7,697 nt of DNA from an uncultured Micrococcales bacterium (GTDB taxonomy: Bacteria; Actinomycetota; Actinomycetes; Actinomycetales; Microbacteriaceae). Position numbers and translations under genes: made by a program. Shown piece after piece: positions 1 through 5,947 of the stretch (the first letter of the stretch is position 1; every line of letters starts with the position of its first letter). The notes beneath the pieces are model-generated. The model ran no database searches. It was not told the DNA's origin and saw only the letters and a program-made list of their open reading frames with translations. The DNA is taken from assembly GCA_913056225.1 (NCBI GenBank), contig CAJXMQ010000045.1, positions 1 to 7,697 of the forward strand, given 5' to 3'.

Positions 1-982
1 CGGTGCCAACACCTGGGCGAACTTTGTCAATCGCTGCATCCATCCACTCACGTGCCTTTGTGTAAGCGTCGTGCTGTGCTGGGTTAGATGAACCAACGCT
101 AAAGGTGCGGTAGTAACAGGTGCGGTAACCGTTATAGCTGTGGATGATGTCGAAAAATGCCTGGTCGCCAGGGCGGATCAGCTTGTCTGTGAAGTTGTGA
201 GGGTGTGGGTTGCAGCGCTCACCACTTACTGCATTGATTGCCTCAACCTGGTCTGAACCCATTGAGTAAAGTTTCTGGGCTGCTAGACCTACGATTTCGT
301 TTTCACGGATGCCTGGCTTTAGTGCCTCGGTGATGTCTTGATAAACACCATCAACCATGGCTGCAGCTTGGCTTAGCAACATGATCTCGTCTACGTTTTT
401 AATAGCCCTTGCGCCCAGCATGTCCTGCTGAATGTCAACAACTTCAATTCCCTGAGCCTGCATCTCAAACAAAAATGCTGGTTCAACTAAGTCAACACCG
501 ATTGGCATGCCCTCTAGTCCTGCATCGTGCAGCATTCCCTTGATGGTCTTCACCGCATCGCGGATTAGTCCAACCTCTGGGTGGATGGCTCCGCGAAGAC
601 CGAGCATTCCAGCGTGGCTGTGAGCGTCACCTAACCAGGAGGCAAACAGCTTGTGGTGCTTGGCTGCGGAACCGAAGTCCCAGATGTGAGGAGCTTGTGC
701 TCCACGGGTAAGTAGTGCATAACGTGACATCTTGTCACCAAGTGCTCCACCAATCCAGGTCTGGGTGGTGTAGCGGATGTTATAAAAATCAAATAGCAGG
801 AAGGCTCCGCATTCGGTTGCCTCAAGTGCAGCTTTCGCCCTTGATAGGCGGTATTCACGAAGACGGTGAAAGTCAACACGCTCTTCAAAATCAACCCCCA
901 TGGATCCGTGTGCCGGGATCTGTCGGTTGTCAAAATCCAGCGCAGGGATTAGTGGCTTTGGCTGGAATTCGGTGGCGCTCAT
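1..982 (-). CDS. M24 family (creatinase/aminopeptidase-P fold) hydrolase, 3' end beyond window
   Basis: 327 codons are visible from ATG 982 and the frame stays open to the left edge. Family members run about 380-420 residues, so the C-terminal part with the last His and two Glu ligands is missing. The start follows AGGAG with good spacing. An N-terminal creatinase-type domain spans about 35-185 (LLFDFYNIRYTT near 62-73). The pita-bread domain begins near 195, with CNPHPH at 257-262, FFDI (Asp278) and GYRTCYYRTF at 285-294. Most M24 metallopeptidases have Asp in the 'SDxxRTF' position; here it is Cys289, while Asp278 and the RTF tail are kept. No signal peptide is visible, so it is probably cytoplasmic. 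Seen: fold motifs and the Asp-to-Cys change. Known: M24 includes metal-free enzymes such as creatinase. Inferred: hydrolysis of the solute brought in by the adjacent importer. A Pro-specific dipeptidase remains possible. Fold is sure, substrate unknown. Confidence 0.9.
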   Translation of the reverse strand, partial: MSATEFQPKPLIPALDFDNRQIPAHGSMGVDFEERVDFHRLREYRLSRAKAALEATECGAFLLFDFYNIRYTTQTWIGGALGDKMSRYALLTRGAQAPHIWDFGSAAKHHKLFASWLGDAHSHAGMLGLRGAIHPEVGLIRDAVKTIKGMLHDAGLEGMPIGVDLVEPAFLFEMQAQGIEVVDIQQDMLGARAIKNVDEIMLLSQAAAMVDGVYQDITEALKPGIRENEIVGLAAQKLYSMGSDQVEAINAVSGERCNPHPHNFTDKLIRPGDQAFFDIIHSYNGYRTCYYRTFSVGSSNPAQHDAYTKAREWMDAAIDKVRPGVGT

Positions 983-998
983 TTTCTTCTCCTGCTTA

Positions 999-1043
999 GG
1001 TGCTAATTGGTTGGTGTTTGTTTATTGCTTATTGAGTTTTTTG
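999..1043 (-). other. G-poor, A/C-rich intercistronic leader
   Basis: On the minus strand this 45-nt stretch between the stem-loop and the ribosome-binding site of the M24 gene has 13 C and only 2 G, the rest being mainly A. It should be single-stranded. Such a composition keeps the downstream Shine-Dalgarno site accessible and is also what Rho or a single-strand RNase prefers. No convincing -35/-10 pair was seen here, so a separate promoter for the M24 gene is not supported. Confidence 0.4.
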
Positions 1044-1075
1044 TCCTTGCTGGGCCCCGGAGGGCCCAGCAAGGA
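1044..1075 (-). promoter_or_regulatory. Intercistronic stem-loop, perfect 14-bp stem with C(UCCG)G tetraloop
   Basis: The arms TCCTTGCTGGGCCC (1044-1057) and GGGCCCAGCAAGGA (1062-1075) are perfect reverse complements around a 4-nt loop. Read on the coding (minus) strand the loop is UCCG closed by C-G, an ultrastable UNCG tetraloop; read on the plus strand it would be CGGA, which is not. The stem begins 14 nt after the TAA of the binding-protein gene. It is not followed by a U-tract on either strand, so it is not a standard intrinsic terminator. It most likely protects the 3' end of the binding-protein message from 3' exonucleases, or partly terminates transcription before the M24 gene, as hairpins after binding-protein genes do in other ABC operons. 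Confidence 0.8.
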
Positions 1076-1089
1076 GGATTAATGAGTGT

Positions 1090-2142
1090 TTACCACTCAG
1101 GTGCAACCTCTGGGTCGGTTGCGTTGTCAATTGTGACCTTTGGGTTAGGCATGTATAGAACGGATGCGTCATCGTCGCGACCAAGGCTGGTCTCGCCGGT
1201 GATTGCACGGTAGATACCGGTTACTGCGTTCTCACCATCCCATGAGGATGACTGGAATACGGTTCCGTCTAGCTTGCCATCAATTACCAATGGGTTACCT
1301 AGGAAGGTGTTACCAATTGAGGTGATGAAGTAGTCTTCTACGTTCTCGCCACGAGCTTCTAGGGCTGCAATTCCACCGGCGACCATTGTGTCGTCAGCTG
1401 CGTATAGACCCTGTACGTTCTCGATACCAACAGCAGTCAACATCTCGGAAGCTGCAATCTGGCTGTCGTCCTTGTTCCAGTCACCTGGCTGCTCTGCCAA
1501 GATTGAAACATTTGGGCACTCAGCGGCGATGGTCTCTGCGAAACCGTTACCACGAAGAGTTGCTACAGAGTTACCTGATAGACCGTTGATCTGGATAACA
1601 CCGATCTCGGCACCATCAGCTAGTTCACACATCATCTCAGCTGAAGCTGCACCCTGACCGTATGAGTCGGTACCTGAGTAACCGTAGGTTAGGTCTGCAT
1701 CTTCTGGGTTAACATCTGCGTTGGTGATCCAAACTGGGATACCTGCATTGTTAGCTGCCTCTAGACATGGGCGGATGGTGTCAGCTAGAGCTGGCCATAG
1801 GATGATTCCGTCTGGCTGTGCTGCAACTGCAACCTCACACTCACTGGCCTGCTTGTCACCGTCATACTCTGAGTTGGTGATTGTCAGGTTGATGCCTAGC
1901 TCATCTGCCTTTGCCTGCATTGGAGGTAGGTAGGTGGTTCCATAAGGCTGGTCGTTACCCTGTGGAAGCAGTGCGTACACCTCTAGGGTGTCGTCACCAG
2001 CATCGGCGCTGGAGTCTGAATCACTGCTTGAATCAGTGCTTGTGTCGGTAGCAGCTTCTTCTTCAGCTGCACATCCGGTCAGCACTAGTGCTGAAGCTGC
2101 CAGCATTGCTGCTGGAGCCAGGAACAAACGAGACTTTCTCAT
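1090..2142 (-). CDS. ABC importer solute-binding lipoprotein, ribose/sugar-type (Peripla_BP_4-like)
   Basis: 350 residues from ATG 2142. Residues 1-24 are a lipoprotein signal peptide (MRKSR, an Ala/Leu core, then LTGC with lipid-acceptor Cys24), followed by a Ser/Asp/Glu-rich tether at about 25-55. The mature part begins LEVYALLPQGNDQPYG and shows the alternating pattern of the type I periplasmic-binding fold used by RbsB, LsrB and relatives. Segments such as DGIILWPALADTI, GIPVWITNADV and GLYAADDTMVAGGIAAL match conserved elements of that fold. Four Cys in the mature domain (in ASECEV, RPCLEA, MMCELA and AECPN) could form disulfides outside the cell. The gene comes after the permeases rather than first, which is less usual. 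The RBS AAAGAGG supports this start over the ATG at 2175 that overlaps the permease stop. Ligand unknown; 'sugar' is only the family label. Confidence 0.92.
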   Translation of the reverse strand: MRKSRLFLAPAAMLAASALVLTGCAAEEEAATDTSTDSSSDSDSSADAGDDTLEVYALLPQGNDQPYGTTYLPPMQAKADELGINLTITNSEYDGDKQASECEVAVAAQPDGIILWPALADTIRPCLEAANNAGIPVWITNADVNPEDADLTYGYSGTDSYGQGAASAEMMCELADGAEIGVIQINGLSGNSVATLRGNGFAETIAAECPNVSILAEQPGDWNKDDSQIAASEMLTAVGIENVQGLYAADDTMVAGGIAALEARGENVEDYFITSIGNTFLGNPLVIDGKLDGTVFQSSSWDGENAVTGIYRAITGETSLGRDDDASVLYMPNPKVTIDNATDPEVAPEW

Positions 2143-2147
2143 TTTTG

Positions 2148-2154
2148 CCTCTTT
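2148..2154 (-). promoter_or_regulatory. Ribosome-binding site that sets the binding-protein start
   Basis: AAAGAGG on the minus strand ends 5 nt before ATG 2142. An in-frame ATG at 2175 overlaps the permease TGA (TGATG), and an in-frame TTG lies at 2178, but neither has a Shine-Dalgarno site. Starting there would also add a highly charged stretch (NKEKKEAK) in front of an otherwise perfect lipoprotein signal peptide. Start at 2142 is therefore preferred. Confidence 0.75.
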
Positions 2155-2174
2155 CTTTTCTTTGTTGGTAGCCA

Positions 2175-3233
2175 TCAACTTGCGGTTGATTTATTGGGTT
2201 CAGAAGCTGGCTTCTGAACTTTCACACGGGACGATCTAGCTGATCTGATGCTTGATAGCACCGCGCGAAGATTGTTTGGATCAGTTGTAACTGCAAGCAG
2301 CAAAACCAATCCGATGAAGATCTGCTGCACAGGAACCTGCACACCAGAAAGCGTTAGTGTCACTTGTAGAACACCTAGAGCTCCTGCTCCAATGAGTGTT
2401 CCAACGATTGAACCGCGACCACCCTTTAGGTAGTTACCACCGATAATCGCAGCAGCGAATGAAGCTAGCAATACTGTTGATCCAGCGATTGGGTCGGCTG
2501 CTGTTCGCTCCAAGGTGTTGATAACACCCGCCAGGGCTGAAACAAATCCGCTGATCATGAAGCCTGTGAAGATTCTTCTCTTCACGGGGATTCCAGCATC
2601 CTTGGCTGCCTGTGGGTTTCCACCCACCGCATAAAACTCACGTCCCATTTTCACCCTGGAAACAAACACCTGGATTGCAATGAAGACCAAGATGAAGATC
2701 AAAATACGTGGCGTGATTGGACCGATTAGAGGCTGACCGAAGGCGATTCCAGCATCAGCGTTGGTTAGCTTCACTGGCGCTTCATTACTGATAACAAGCG
2801 CTACTCCTCGAAGGAAAAACAGCATTCCAAGCGTCCAAATAAAGCTGTTGATACCAATGATTGCAACCCCGAAGGCGTTGATCGCCCCAACTAGCAAACC
2901 GGTTAGCAGTGCTGCGATGATTCCCAGCGTCAAATCGGGGATGATGGCTAGCACCACACCAGAGGCTGCAAGCGTTGATGCAACACTCAGGTCAAGCTGG
3001 CCCATCAAGATCACTGCTGTTAGACCAAGGGCAACAAGCCCGATCAGAGCAATACGACCAAGTGTTACCTGGTAGGCGGTGAATACCAAAGGCTCTGTGA
3101 GTAGAGCAACGGTCAGGATGATTGCAAGTAGTGCAACACCGCGACCCTCTGTGCGTCGAGCAATGGTGAGCTTAATCTTGCCCCAGAGGCTTAGCTCGCC
3201 TCCACCTAGCTGAATTGTGTCTTGCTGAGTCAT
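2175..3233 (-). CDS. ABC importer permease, RbsC/LsrD-like family (second permease)
   Basis: 352 residues, an inner-membrane subunit of the ribose/autoinducer-2-type importer. After a hydrophilic N-terminus of about 33 residues there are roughly nine to ten hydrophobic segments, starting with VALLAIILTVALLTEPLVF. Diagnostic family motifs are LDLSVAST near 80, the cytoplasmic coupling loop AVGGNPQAAKDAGIPV in the second half, and the IIGGNYLKGGRGSIVGTLIGA loop before the last membrane segments. It ends in a basic, Ser-rich tail of about 30 residues. The start ATG shares its A with the upstream permease stop (TAATG) and has an AGGAAAG ribosome-binding site, indicating translational coupling. 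It differs clearly from the other permease, so the pair probably forms a heterodimer, unlike the RbsC homodimer. Family is sure, transported solute unknown. Confidence 0.93.
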   Translation of the reverse strand: MTQQDTIQLGGGELSLWGKIKLTIARRTEGRGVALLAIILTVALLTEPLVFTAYQVTLGRIALIGLVALGLTAVILMGQLDLSVASTLAASGVVLAIIPDLTLGIIAALLTGLLVGAINAFGVAIIGINSFIWTLGMLFFLRGVALVISNEAPVKLTNADAGIAFGQPLIGPITPRILIFILVFIAIQVFVSRVKMGREFYAVGGNPQAAKDAGIPVKRRIFTGFMISGFVSALAGVINTLERTAADPIAGSTVLLASFAAAIIGGNYLKGGRGSIVGTLIGAGALGVLQVTLTLSGVQVPVQQIFIGLVLLLAVTTDPNNLRAVLSSIRSARSSRVKVQKPASEPNKSTAS

Positions 3234-4249
3234 TATTTCTTTCCTGCCCTTCTAGCCAAGGCGTCAACTGTGACGGCAAGAGCAATCAAAACTCCGAGGG
3301 CCATCTGCTGGTATCCAAAGCCGATGTTGAGCAACACCAGAACATTGGACAAAACACTTACGAAAATCACACCGAGCAGGGTTCTCAACACCGAACCCTT
3401 ACCACCGAACACGCTGGTTCCACCAACGATGATGGCTGCTAGCGCCTGGAAGTCATAACCCGTACTCATGGCACTAACGGCTGTGTTTGAGAATGCCGCC
3501 AACACGAATCCTGCGATCATTGCACTCAGTGAGGTCACCAAGAATGCTCCAATGATCACCAACCCGGTGTTGGTTCCTCCCAATCGGGTGGCACGCTCGT
3601 TGATTCCAAAGCTTCGAACCGTGAAACCAAAGTTGGTTCTGTTCAAAACGAAGGCAAGAATCAATGTCATTGCCACAAGCACCAACGCTGAGTAAGGAAC
3701 TGGGCCAAGCTTGCCGGCACCGAACTGAGCCAGGGCTCCATCTGGTGGTCCAAAGAAAATTGACCCACCGGAGAGAAGCCTCAGAAGACCAAGCCCCACA
3801 TAAGTAGTGGAGAGCGTGACAATAACCGCGTTGGCTTTGAAGTAACCAACAGCGACTCCGTTGACAATGGCGTAAATCAGCGCTGCCAACATGGCTGCCA
3901 GCACTGCAGCGAAGTAGCCATACTCATTGCTCACCGCAATCATGATCACAGCGGCGGTTGCCACCTGGGCGACCACTGAAAGGTCTAGGTAGTTACCACT
4001 GATAACAACAAAGGTCATTCCAACGGCAACAATTCCAATCGGAGCTGCTCGGTGGAAAACGTCTGTGATGTTTTGCAGGGATGCGAATCCATCAACAAAA
4101 ATTGCGGCCGAAAGAATCAGCACAGCTGTGAAGACGAAAATACCGTTTTCCGCAAACCACTCAACTCCGCGACGTGATTTCTGTTTTGGCTGCTCCTCAG
4201 GAGCTTGAGCCATCGCGTTGATCTGGGTGATCGGTTCATTTTTTGACAT
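3233..4249 (-). CDS. ABC importer permease, RbsC/LsrC-like family (first permease)
   Basis: 338 residues. A hydrophilic N-terminus of about 30 residues (Gln/Lys/Arg-rich) is followed by about nine hydrophobic segments, beginning with IFVFTAVLILSAAIFV. Family motifs are YLDLSVVAQVATA near 87-99, the coupling loop SFGINERATRLGGTNTG, where the usual 'GGNxxAA' is changed to GINERA, and IIVGGTSVFGGKGSVLRTLLG before the final two membrane segments. The ATG follows the ATPase TAA with no gap, and its ribosome-binding site TGGAGG lies inside the end of the ATPase gene, so translation is coupled. Its divergent coupling loop compared with the second permease suggests that the two permeases dock to the two halves of the ATPase differently. 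Confidence in the family is high; the substrate is unknown. Confidence 0.93.
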   Translation of the reverse strand: MSKNEPITQINAMAQAPEEQPKQKSRRGVEWFAENGIFVFTAVLILSAAIFVDGFASLQNITDVFHRAAPIGIVAVGMTFVVISGNYLDLSVVAQVATAAVIMIAVSNEYGYFAAVLAAMLAALIYAIVNGVAVGYFKANAVIVTLSTTYVGLGLLRLLSGGSIFFGPPDGALAQFGAGKLGPVPYSALVLVAMTLILAFVLNRTNFGFTVRSFGINERATRLGGTNTGLVIIGAFLVTSLSAMIAGFVLAAFSNTAVSAMSTGYDFQALAAIIVGGTSVFGGKGSVLRTLLGVIFVSVLSNVLVLLNIGFGYQQMALGVLIALAVTVDALARRAGKK

Positions 4250-5749
4250 TTAGGCCTCCACCAACTTCTCGCCGGCAGCAAGACCCATTACCTGCTTTTC
4301 ATCGGCTTTTGCTCCATCCAGGGTTCCCATGATTTTTCCATCACGAACCACGTGGATTACATCTGAAAGTTCCAATAGCTCTGGAAGATCTGAGCTAACC
4401 ACCAAAACCGCGGTTCCCTGATCTGCAAGCTCTTTGACTAGACGGTGAATCTCAGCTTTCGCTCCCACGTCAACACCTCTGGTTGGCTCGTCAAGAACCA
4501 CAAATGATGGACGCTTGTGAAGCCACTTGGCAATAACAATCTTCTGCTGGTTACCGCCTGAATACTGCCCTGCTTCACGCTTGATCTCGGGAGGGCGAAG
4601 TCCAACTCGGTCAGCAAGCTCTTTGGCAACCTTTGCGGCCTTTGCTGGGTTTATCACTCCACTGGCAGCTAGGTCCTTGCGGTTTGGCAGGTAAACATTG
4701 TCAGTAACAGACATGGTCATGGCAAGACCATCAACACGTCGCTCTTCGGGAACGTAGGCGACTCCGTTGCGCATGGCTGACATGTAGCTTGTGATCTGCT
4801 GTCTCTTGCCATCAACAGTGATGTGCACGTTTCCAGCAGTTTTGTTGTCAGCTCCGATGATTGCTCTGATGAGCTCTGTTCGTCCTGCTCCAACCAGTCC
4901 ACCAAGACCAACAATCTCTCCGGCCCTGACCTCTAGGTCAACATCGTTTACGCCTGGTGCCTTAATTCCAACAGCACTTAGAACAACATCTCCTGGTTTG
5001 GCATCTCTGCGTGACTCTAGGTCCAGCTTCAGCTCACGCCCAACCATCTGGTTGATAACTTCTTGAGGTGTGGTCTTTTTGATCTCAGAAACATAAACGA
5101 GTTTTCCATCACGCAAGATTGTGACGTTGTGGCAGAGCCTAAACACCTCTGGAATTCGGTGAGAAATATAAATGATTGCTAGACCCTGTTTGGCAAGTCT
5201 CTCCAACATTGACAGCAGGTAATCAGTCTCGGCAGGGGTCAAAGAGGCAGTTGGCTCATCAAGAATCAGAACCTTTGGCTTTCTCGCAATTGCCCTGGCG
5301 ATCTCAACAAACTGCCTCAAGGCAACTGAGAGTCTGGAAATGCGCTCATCGATGTCTACCTGAACACCGATTTCATCCAGTGTCTCTTGGGCAAACTTTT
5401 TCATCTCTTTGCGCTTGGTGAATCCCGCTGATGTTGGGAAGCCACCCAAGTAGATGTTTTCAGCCACTGTCATCTCAGGAACAAGTGATAGCTCCTGGTG
5501 CACAAGCGAGATTCCAGCATCGATGGAATCCTTCGCTGAGTTTTCAATCTCTTTACCTTCGACCATGACCTGGCCCGAATCTGGAAACTCAATTCCAGAT
5601 AAAATTCTCATAAGTGTTGACTTGCCTGCACCGTTTTCTCCAACAACAGCGTGGATTTCACCGGCTTCAACAGACACTGTCACATCATCAACAGCCTTCA
5701 CGCCACCAAAAGCTTTGGTGATGTTCTTGGCCTCAACAACAGCTGCCAT
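4250..5749 (-). CDS. ABC importer ATPase with two nucleotide-binding domains, RbsA/LsrA-type
   Basis: 499 residues, the usual length for RbsA, MglA and LsrA. The N-terminal domain has Walker A GENGAGKST (37-45), Q-loop Gln85 (VHQE), signature LSVALRQ (140-146) and Walker B VLILDEPTASL (160-170). The C-terminal domain has the degenerate Walker A VGAGRTE (286-292), signature SGGNQQK (397-403) and Walker B VVLDEPTRGVD. Degeneracy of the second Walker A and the short first signature are normal in this family, leaving one fully competent site. It acts at the inner face of the membrane and powers the permease pair encoded immediately downstream. ATG 5749 follows AAGGAG with 8-nt spacing. It is the first gene of the transporter operon, so the 194-bp gap before it is the likely site of regulation. 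I give no gene symbol because the solute is unknown. Confidence 0.96.
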   Translation of the reverse strand: MAAVVEAKNITKAFGGVKAVDDVTVSVEAGEIHAVVGENGAGKSTLMRILSGIEFPDSGQVMVEGKEIENSAKDSIDAGISLVHQELSLVPEMTVAENIYLGGFPTSAGFTKRKEMKKFAQETLDEIGVQVDIDERISRLSVALRQFVEIARAIARKPKVLILDEPTASLTPAETDYLLSMLERLAKQGLAIIYISHRIPEVFRLCHNVTILRDGKLVYVSEIKKTTPQEVINQMVGRELKLDLESRRDAKPGDVVLSAVGIKAPGVNDVDLEVRAGEIVGLGGLVGAGRTELIRAIIGADNKTAGNVHITVDGKRQQITSYMSAMRNGVAYVPEERRVDGLAMTMSVTDNVYLPNRKDLAASGVINPAKAAKVAKELADRVGLRPPEIKREAGQYSGGNQQKIVIAKWLHKRPSFVVLDEPTRGVDVGAKAEIHRLVKELADQGTAVLVVSSDLPELLELSDVIHVVRDGKIMGTLDGAKADEKQVMGLAAGEKLVEA

Positions 5750-5777
5750 GTATTTGGCTCCTTTGCCTAAACTCCAG

Positions 5778-5797
5778 AAAACCCGAAATCGAGTTTT
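5778..5797 (-). promoter_or_regulatory. Leader stem-loop upstream of the transporter operon
   Basis: On the minus-strand RNA, AAAACUCG pairs with CGGGUUUU (8 bp including one U-G wobble) around an AUUU loop. The wobble makes the stem continuous only on the coding strand. The 3' arm ends in UUUU about 28 nt before the ATPase start. It could be a weak intrinsic terminator ending the regulator message, an attenuator, or a 5'-end stabiliser if transcription starts near 5795. Confidence 0.35.
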
Positions 5798-5801
5798 TTC
5801 C

Positions 5802-5832
5802 AGTGTAAAGCAAGAGAGAACACTAGAGACAA
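5802..5832 (-). promoter_or_regulatory. Candidate sigma-70-type promoter for the transporter operon
   Basis: Minus-strand TTGTCT (5832-5827) and TACACT (5807-5802) each match 4 of 6 consensus bases and are 19 bp apart, at the long end of the allowed range. Transcription would begin near 5795, about 45 bases before the ATPase ATG. This is the best pair I see in the gap, but both boxes are imperfect and read-through from the regulator gene is equally possible. Confidence 0.3.
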
Positions 5833-5863
5833 AAGTGTGGGGATGTAACAGAAACGTTATCTG

Positions 5864-5877
5864 TGAGTGAACACTCA
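5864..5877 (-). promoter_or_regulatory. Dyad TGAGTG-AA-CACTCA, candidate operator
   Basis: A perfect 6-bp inverted repeat with a 2-bp centre (14 bp in all) lies in the gap between the regulator and the ATPase, just upstream of the candidate -35 box. The size and symmetry suit a dimeric helix-turn-helix repressor such as the XRE-cupin protein encoded next door. Assignment to that regulator is inference from proximity. Confidence 0.4.
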
Positions 5878-5900
5878 GAATTTCTTCGTGACTTTAGTTT

Positions 5901-5947
5901 CTAATAACCTGCCAGAAATCTGGTTGTTGTAACCAAACAGTTATTAG
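5901..5947 (-). repeat. Nested inverted repeats at the 3' end of the regulator gene
   Basis: Outer arms CTAATAAC (5901-5908) and GTTATTAG (5940-5947) are perfect reverse complements, and the right arm covers the regulator's TAA TAA double stop. Inside lie CCAGA-AA-TCTGG (5912-5923) and TGGTT-GTTGT-AACCA (5921-5935), which share bases and so cannot both form. No U-tract follows on the minus strand, so a simple intrinsic terminator is not supported. It may be a cluster of operator half-sites or a structured 3' end of the regulator mRNA. Confidence 0.45.

Noticed and set aside
1..982. DMSP lyase DddP, an M24 relative
   Set aside because: The visible part lacks the acidic ligand arrangement expected of DddP, since Cys stands in for the Asp before RT(F/W); overall similarity is only at fold level.
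1031..1077. Intrinsic terminator with U-tract
   Set aside because: The T-run at 1036-1042 is on the 5' side of the stem on the plus strand and becomes A on the coding strand, so it cannot be a U-tract for either direction of transcription through the stem.
715..1213. Plus-strand frames across the M24 start and the spacer
   Set aside because: They run through the hairpin and both flanking minus-strand genes, with no RBS or domain support.
2761..3075. 104-codon plus-strand open frame opposite the second permease
   Set aside because: Its low-complexity Ser/Pro/Ile translation is the mirror of a hydrophobic membrane protein, so it is an antisense shadow.
3215..3458. Overlapping plus-strand open frames opposite the first permease
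   Set aside because: Two different frames cover the same stretch, neither resembles a known family, and the minus-strand gene is clear.
4860..4900. Degenerate second Walker A in the ATPase as a sign of a broken gene
   Set aside because: VGAGRTE in the second half is the normal form in RbsA/MglA/LsrA proteins.
5803..5808. Minus-strand TTTACA as a lac-like -35 box
   Set aside because: No acceptable -10 hexamer lies 16-19 bp downstream; the overlapping TACACT reads better as a -10 box.
5454..5870. 138-codon plus-strand open frame
   Set aside because: It lies opposite the start of the ATPase gene, whose motifs are unmistakable on the minus strand; its translation shows no domain and it has no credible RBS.
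5770..5920. CAGAAA repeated three times (5775, 5849, 5913) as an iteron-like array
   Set aside because: Spacings of 74 and 64 bp are irregular and the word is short and common, so chance is enough.
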